Positions 5,627 through 7,649 of a stretch of DNA of 7,649 nucleotides are shown in pieces. The stretch is taken from contig CAKZZR010000166.1 in assembly GCA_937885475.1 (NCBI GenBank), forward strand, positions 1 through 7,649, written 5' to 3'. Under the pieces are notes generated by a model. It saw only the letters and a list, made by a program, of their open reading frames with translations. It did not search any database and was not told the origin of the DNA. Position numbers and translations under genes: made by a program. Origin of the DNA: an uncultured Treponema sp. GTDB lineage: Bacteria > Spirochaetota > Spirochaetia > Treponematales > Treponemataceae. Position 1 is the first letter of the stretch. The number at the start of each line of letters is the position of its first letter.

Positions 5627-5818
5627 TCAGTCGCGGAACGTTAATTCTTCAGGATCCTCAACCAACTTGCGGCTGATTACCTGTGCGATTCTATAAATCG
5701 CATTGTCCACATATTCCTGGTCATGAATTTTTCTTCGCAATTCCATCAATCGCGGAGAAATGCATTCATCCCGTTCGAGAACCATAGTTGCAGCGGCTTC
5801 TCTTCTTGCAGAAATCAT
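5627..5818 (-). CDS. Small protein with a possible FlgM-like segment
   Basis: A 63-residue protein. The ATG overlaps the yraN stop codon (ATGA, 4 nt), and a good ribosome site (GGAG, 5 nt spacer) supports the start at 5818. Residues 22-53 (SPRLMELRRKIHDQEYV then NAIYRIAQVISRKLVED) read as two amphipathic helices. The pattern LRxKI-x3-EYxx...IAxxI loosely resembles the C-terminal sigma-binding part of FlgM anti-sigma-28 factors. The protein is short for FlgM (about 90-100 residues), and the resemblance is by eye only. Flagellar-type neighbours (FliK-like and FlhB-like) in the same operon make the idea worth testing. Coding is well supported by the coupling; the function is not established. Confidence 0.75.
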   Translation of the reverse strand: MISARREAAATMVLERDECISPRLMELRRKIHDQEYVDNAIYRIAQVISRKLVEDPEELTFRD

Positions 5819-6183
5819 AAAAGCTCCGAAAAAGCGTTTTCTATATGGAATACATCGGGCAAACCCGGCATGTCCATAACAATTACATCAAAGCGAATAT
5901 AGTTGTTACTATATTGTCGATGATTTGCAAGAAAACGTTTAGCCGTTTTTACAATTCTTTTTTGCTTTCTTATGTCCACAACATGAGCCAAAAGTTCCGG
6001 CGTTCCCTTGGGGAGCGTCTTAACCTCCGCAAAAACCACGGTCTCGTTCTTATATGCAATTATATCAATTTCGCCTTGTCTTGTCCTGAAATTCCTGAAC
6101 AAAACAGCGTACCCATTTTTTTGCAAAAACGCCGCCGCCCGCTCCTCTCCGTCGGTTCCGCGTTGCTTACGCGTATCAGGCAA
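5815..6183 (-). CDS. yraN: YraN/UPF0102-family nuclease-like protein
   Basis: A 122-residue protein of the UPF0102 family, which has a restriction-endonuclease-like fold resembling Holliday-junction resolvases; its physiological role is unclear. The hallmarks are present: GTDGEERAAAFL (9-20), YAVLFRNFRT, and the catalytic-type series GEID (D40)...FAEVK (E53, K55), followed by KQKRI and IRFDVIVM. Its length matches the family. The start codon is TTG at 6183, just 3 nt after the stop of the 83-aa gene; GGAGG 11 nt upstream lies inside that gene, so translation is probably coupled. It overlaps the following gene by 4 nt. In many bacteria yraN adjoins rnhB or ylqG-ylqH-type genes, in line with this context. 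The family call is firm; activity is unknown. Confidence 0.95.
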   Translation of the reverse strand: MPDTRKQRGTDGEERAAAFLQKNGYAVLFRNFRTRQGEIDIIAYKNETVVFAEVKTLPKGTPELLAHVVDIRKQKRIVKTAKRFLANHRQYSNNYIRFDVIVMDMPGLPDVFHIENAFSELL

Positions 6184-6186
6184 GGC

Positions 6187-6438
6187 TTACAGTTCCTCCA
6201 GCACATCAAGCGGTTCCGGCTCCAGAGCCTTTGAAGGAACATATTCATTCGGGTCAATTTCCTTTCCGCGGGTAAGCAAAAACGGAATCTTCCACTGTTT
6301 GAGCGCCGCAACATGATACATCTTTGCGGTTTTTCCGGCAGCAAGGAACATATTCTTTCCGTCCTCAAAGAACACAGGCTCGGAATAGCACACGCCGATA
6401 TGAATTTTTGAGATGTCAATCCTATTAAAATCAGTCAT
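6187..6438 (-). CDS. Small uncharacterised protein resembling the domain preceding HD-GYP domains
   Basis: An 83-residue protein with no signal peptide or membrane segment. Residues 10-62 (KIHIGVCYSEPVFF, DGKNMFLAAGKTAKMYHV, AALKQWKIPFLLTRGKEI) follow a pattern of strand, 'G..lLa.G', helix, 'L..w.Ip.l.T.G'. I associate this with the small domain placed before many HD-GYP phosphodiesterase domains; here it stands alone. The C-terminal 20 residues are rich in Pro and Glu. The ATG at 6438 has a strong ribosome site (GGGGAG, 6-nt spacer). The gene follows the FlhB-like gene by 29 nt and precedes yraN by 3 nt. The family assignment is a by-eye judgement; coding is secure because of the operon packing. 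Confidence 0.78.
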   Translation of the reverse strand: MTDFNRIDISKIHIGVCYSEPVFFEDGKNMFLAAGKTAKMYHVAALKQWKIPFLLTRGKEIDPNEYVPSKALEPEPLDVLEEL

Positions 6439-6467
6439 ATAATACTCCCCATAACTATAACTGAATT

Positions 6468-6722
6468 TTATACCATTTTGTCAGTTTTCACAACAAAAGA
6501 AAAAATTTCTGCAATGATTTCCCACGTGGACTCAGGAATGAGGGCTCCAATTTCCTCCGCGGTCAGAATGTCCGCCGCAAGCTGGTTTTCTACGATTGGA
6601 ACACCCTGCTCGCGGGCAAGCGCAATAAGTTTTTCAGCAAGAGCTCCCCTTGCCTTTGCCGCTATGAACGGCGCTTCAGCCCCCTTTGGATAGGACAGCG
6701 CCACAGCCTCTTTTTTTTGCAT
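6468..6722 (-). CDS. Stand-alone FlhB cytoplasmic-domain homologue (YlqH/FlhB2 type)
   Basis: An 84-residue protein matching the C-terminal cytoplasmic part of FlhB/EscU-type export-gate switch proteins. AVALSYPKGAEAPFIAAKARG (8-28 in this numbering) corresponds to the segment just after the self-cleaving NPTH of FlhB; EQGVPIVENQLAADIL and IPESTWEIIAEIFSFV match the conserved end. It lacks the four membrane helices and the NPTH cleavage site, like YlqH of Bacillus, whose role is unclear. In full-length FlhB this region switches the flagellar exporter from hook to filament substrates together with FliK. The ATG at 6722 shares one base with the stop of the FliK-like gene (TGATG) and has GGAG 7 nt upstream; a GTG at 6725 is a less well spaced alternative. 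The family is firm; function is inferred. Confidence 0.92.
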   Translation of the reverse strand: MQKKEAVALSYPKGAEAPFIAAKARGALAEKLIALAREQGVPIVENQLAADILTAEEIGALIPESTWEIIAEIFSFVVKTDKMV

Positions 6723-7649
6723 CACACCACTCCGTTGACCGTCTCAATTTTCTGAGGTGCGCAGAAAAAATCTGTAAAATCCGCCGCAGGGCAAAGCAGA
6801 ACTTCCGCAGAAGGAAAGCGCTCCTGAACAAGGCGGGCAACGTCCTCTAGCGCAGTGCTTCCGCTTCCGTTTGCAAGGGTTATGCGCACAGGCTTGCGGC
6901 CGTCTGGAGCAGCGGTATCGGCGGCAAAGCCGTACCATTCCTTTTCAAAGCAAAAGCGAACCAAAAAGCGTTCCGCATAGCGCGCGTTCAGGAGCGCGCA
7001 AAAAACACCGGTCCCGCTTTTTATGCCGTTCTTCTTATAGGAAAAATCAAAGGGAACGCGGATCCAGTTTCCGGTGCGCGTGAACGAGGCAAAGTCAAAG
7101 CCAAGATGATTGAACAGCGTAAGTAAGCCCGGCTTTGCGCCAAAAGCCCCCGCACTTACCGCGTCCTGGTTTTGCAAAGCCTGCACAGCGTCCAACGGAA
7201 CGACCGAACCAGCCGCCTCGTCGCCCTTAAGAATGCGCGTAAAGAATGACTTGAACGGCTCTGCCTCGCCTTCAGAAAAGTCATCCGTGCTTTGCTCTGC
7301 GTTTGCCAGCGCAGAACGAGCATCACGCGCTTCAGGATGCCGGGATGTCTCTCCGTCGCCGGAGTCGCCAAGCAGCGCACGAACCGCCCGCCCGTCAGAA
7401 GGCAGCGACTTTGAGCCAAGCACAAAAGATGCCGCAGCCCCTGCCTTTTGCCCCATGCCGGATTTTTCTGCTGCCATGCGAGCCTTGTCAAACGCCGCCT
7501 TCTCAAAACGAAGTCCTGCAGCCTTCATTTGATTATACAAGGAAAGGGACACATCGTCCGGGGGAAGCGCGAGCTTTTTAAAATACTGGATGAGAGCCGG
7601 ATTTACGAGCGCCCCGGCGGACTCAACGGCGGCGCCCAGCCTTTGCAAC
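6722..7649 (-). CDS. FliK/YlqG-like protein, partial (N-terminus beyond right edge)
   Basis: The frame is open to the right edge (308 residues visible; the edge TTG is unlikely to be the true start). The N-terminal visible part holds LPPDDVSLSLYNQMKAAGL followed by a charged helix, a pattern I associate with spirochaete FliK-like proteins. The middle (about 75-165) is low-complexity, rich in Ala, Ser, Asp and Glu, and probably disordered. The C-terminal part (about 190-300) starts with NWIRVPFDFSYKK and continues with alternating strands and a final helix plus strand, like the compact C-terminal domain of FliK or YlqG. Translational coupling to the FlhB-like gene (1-nt overlap) repeats the ylqG-ylqH order of other bacteria, and FliK is the known partner of FlhB. 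The homology call is weak by sequence and rests partly on context; coding is secure. Confidence 0.6.
   Translation of the reverse strand, partial: LQRLGAAVESAGALVNPALIQYFKKLALPPDDVSLSLYNQMKAAGLRFEKAAFDKARMAAEKSGMGQKAGAAASFVLGSKSLPSDGRAVRALLGDSGDGETSRHPEARDARSALANAEQSTDDFSEGEAEPFKSFFTRILKGDEAAGSVVPLDAVQALQNQDAVSAGAFGAKPGLLTLFNHLGFDFASFTRTGNWIRVPFDFSYKKNGIKSGTGVFCALLNARYAERFLVRFCFEKEWYGFAADTAAPDGRKPVRITLANGSGSTALEDVARLVQERFPSAEVLLCPAADFTDFFCAPQKIETVNGVV

Noticed and set aside
6060..6419. 119-aa minus-strand frame across the 83-aa and yraN genes
   Set aside because: It is an out-of-frame overlap of two well-packed genes, with Cys/Arg-rich translation and no start signal.

Overview
This window most resembles a spirochaete of the Treponema type. 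The reasons are a near-balanced base composition, an N-terminally extended PilZ protein of the style I associate with treponemes, and a small-gene neighbourhood holding an isolated FlhB C-terminal domain and YraN. This is inference from gene content; no rRNA or other taxonomic marker is present. A flagellated clostridium is the main alternative.

Left block (1-3013, minus strand): a cyclic-di-GMP phosphodiesterase and phosphorelay operon. It encodes, in transcription order, a full-length receiver-GGDEF(degenerate)-EAL protein (561 aa), a 112-aa Hpt phosphotransfer protein, and a second receiver-GGDEF(degenerate)-EAL paralogue that runs off the left edge. The Hpt gene lies between two paralogous output proteins, and no histidine kinase is visible.

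Divergent spacer (3014-3145): holds a perfect 15-bp direct repeat at 16-bp period with degenerate flanking units. It sits just upstream of a good sigma-70-type promoter that reads right into a PilZ gene. The PilZ protein (to 3961) has both c-di-GMP-binding motifs behind a receiver-like N-terminal domain. Its translation start is puzzling. The left block and this gene look like one c-di-GMP unit: phosphate input, c-di-GMP degradation and c-di-GMP reading.

Middle (3962-5112): a minus-strand tRNA-Leu(UAA) with its own promoter and terminator, then a divergent TatD-family metal-dependent hydrolase whose promoter lies so close to the ATG that the mRNA may be leaderless.

Right block (5092-7649, minus strand): a tightly packed run of six genes. 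In transcription order they are a partial FliK/YlqG-like protein, an isolated FlhB cytoplasmic-domain homologue, an 83-aa conserved-looking protein, YraN (UPF0102), a 63-aa protein with a weak FlgM-like segment, and a 171-aa protein with an Asn/Arg-rich tail and a CxxC...HxxC zinc site. The spacings (1-nt and 4-nt overlaps, short gaps) argue for one transcript. Its last gene overlaps the 3' end of the TatD gene by 21 bp, tail to tail. FliK-like plus FlhB-like next to yraN echoes the known ylqG-ylqH and rnhB-yraN neighbourhoods of other bacteria.

There is no CRISPR array, insertion sequence or phage gene. No stretch above 300 bases lacks a gene.
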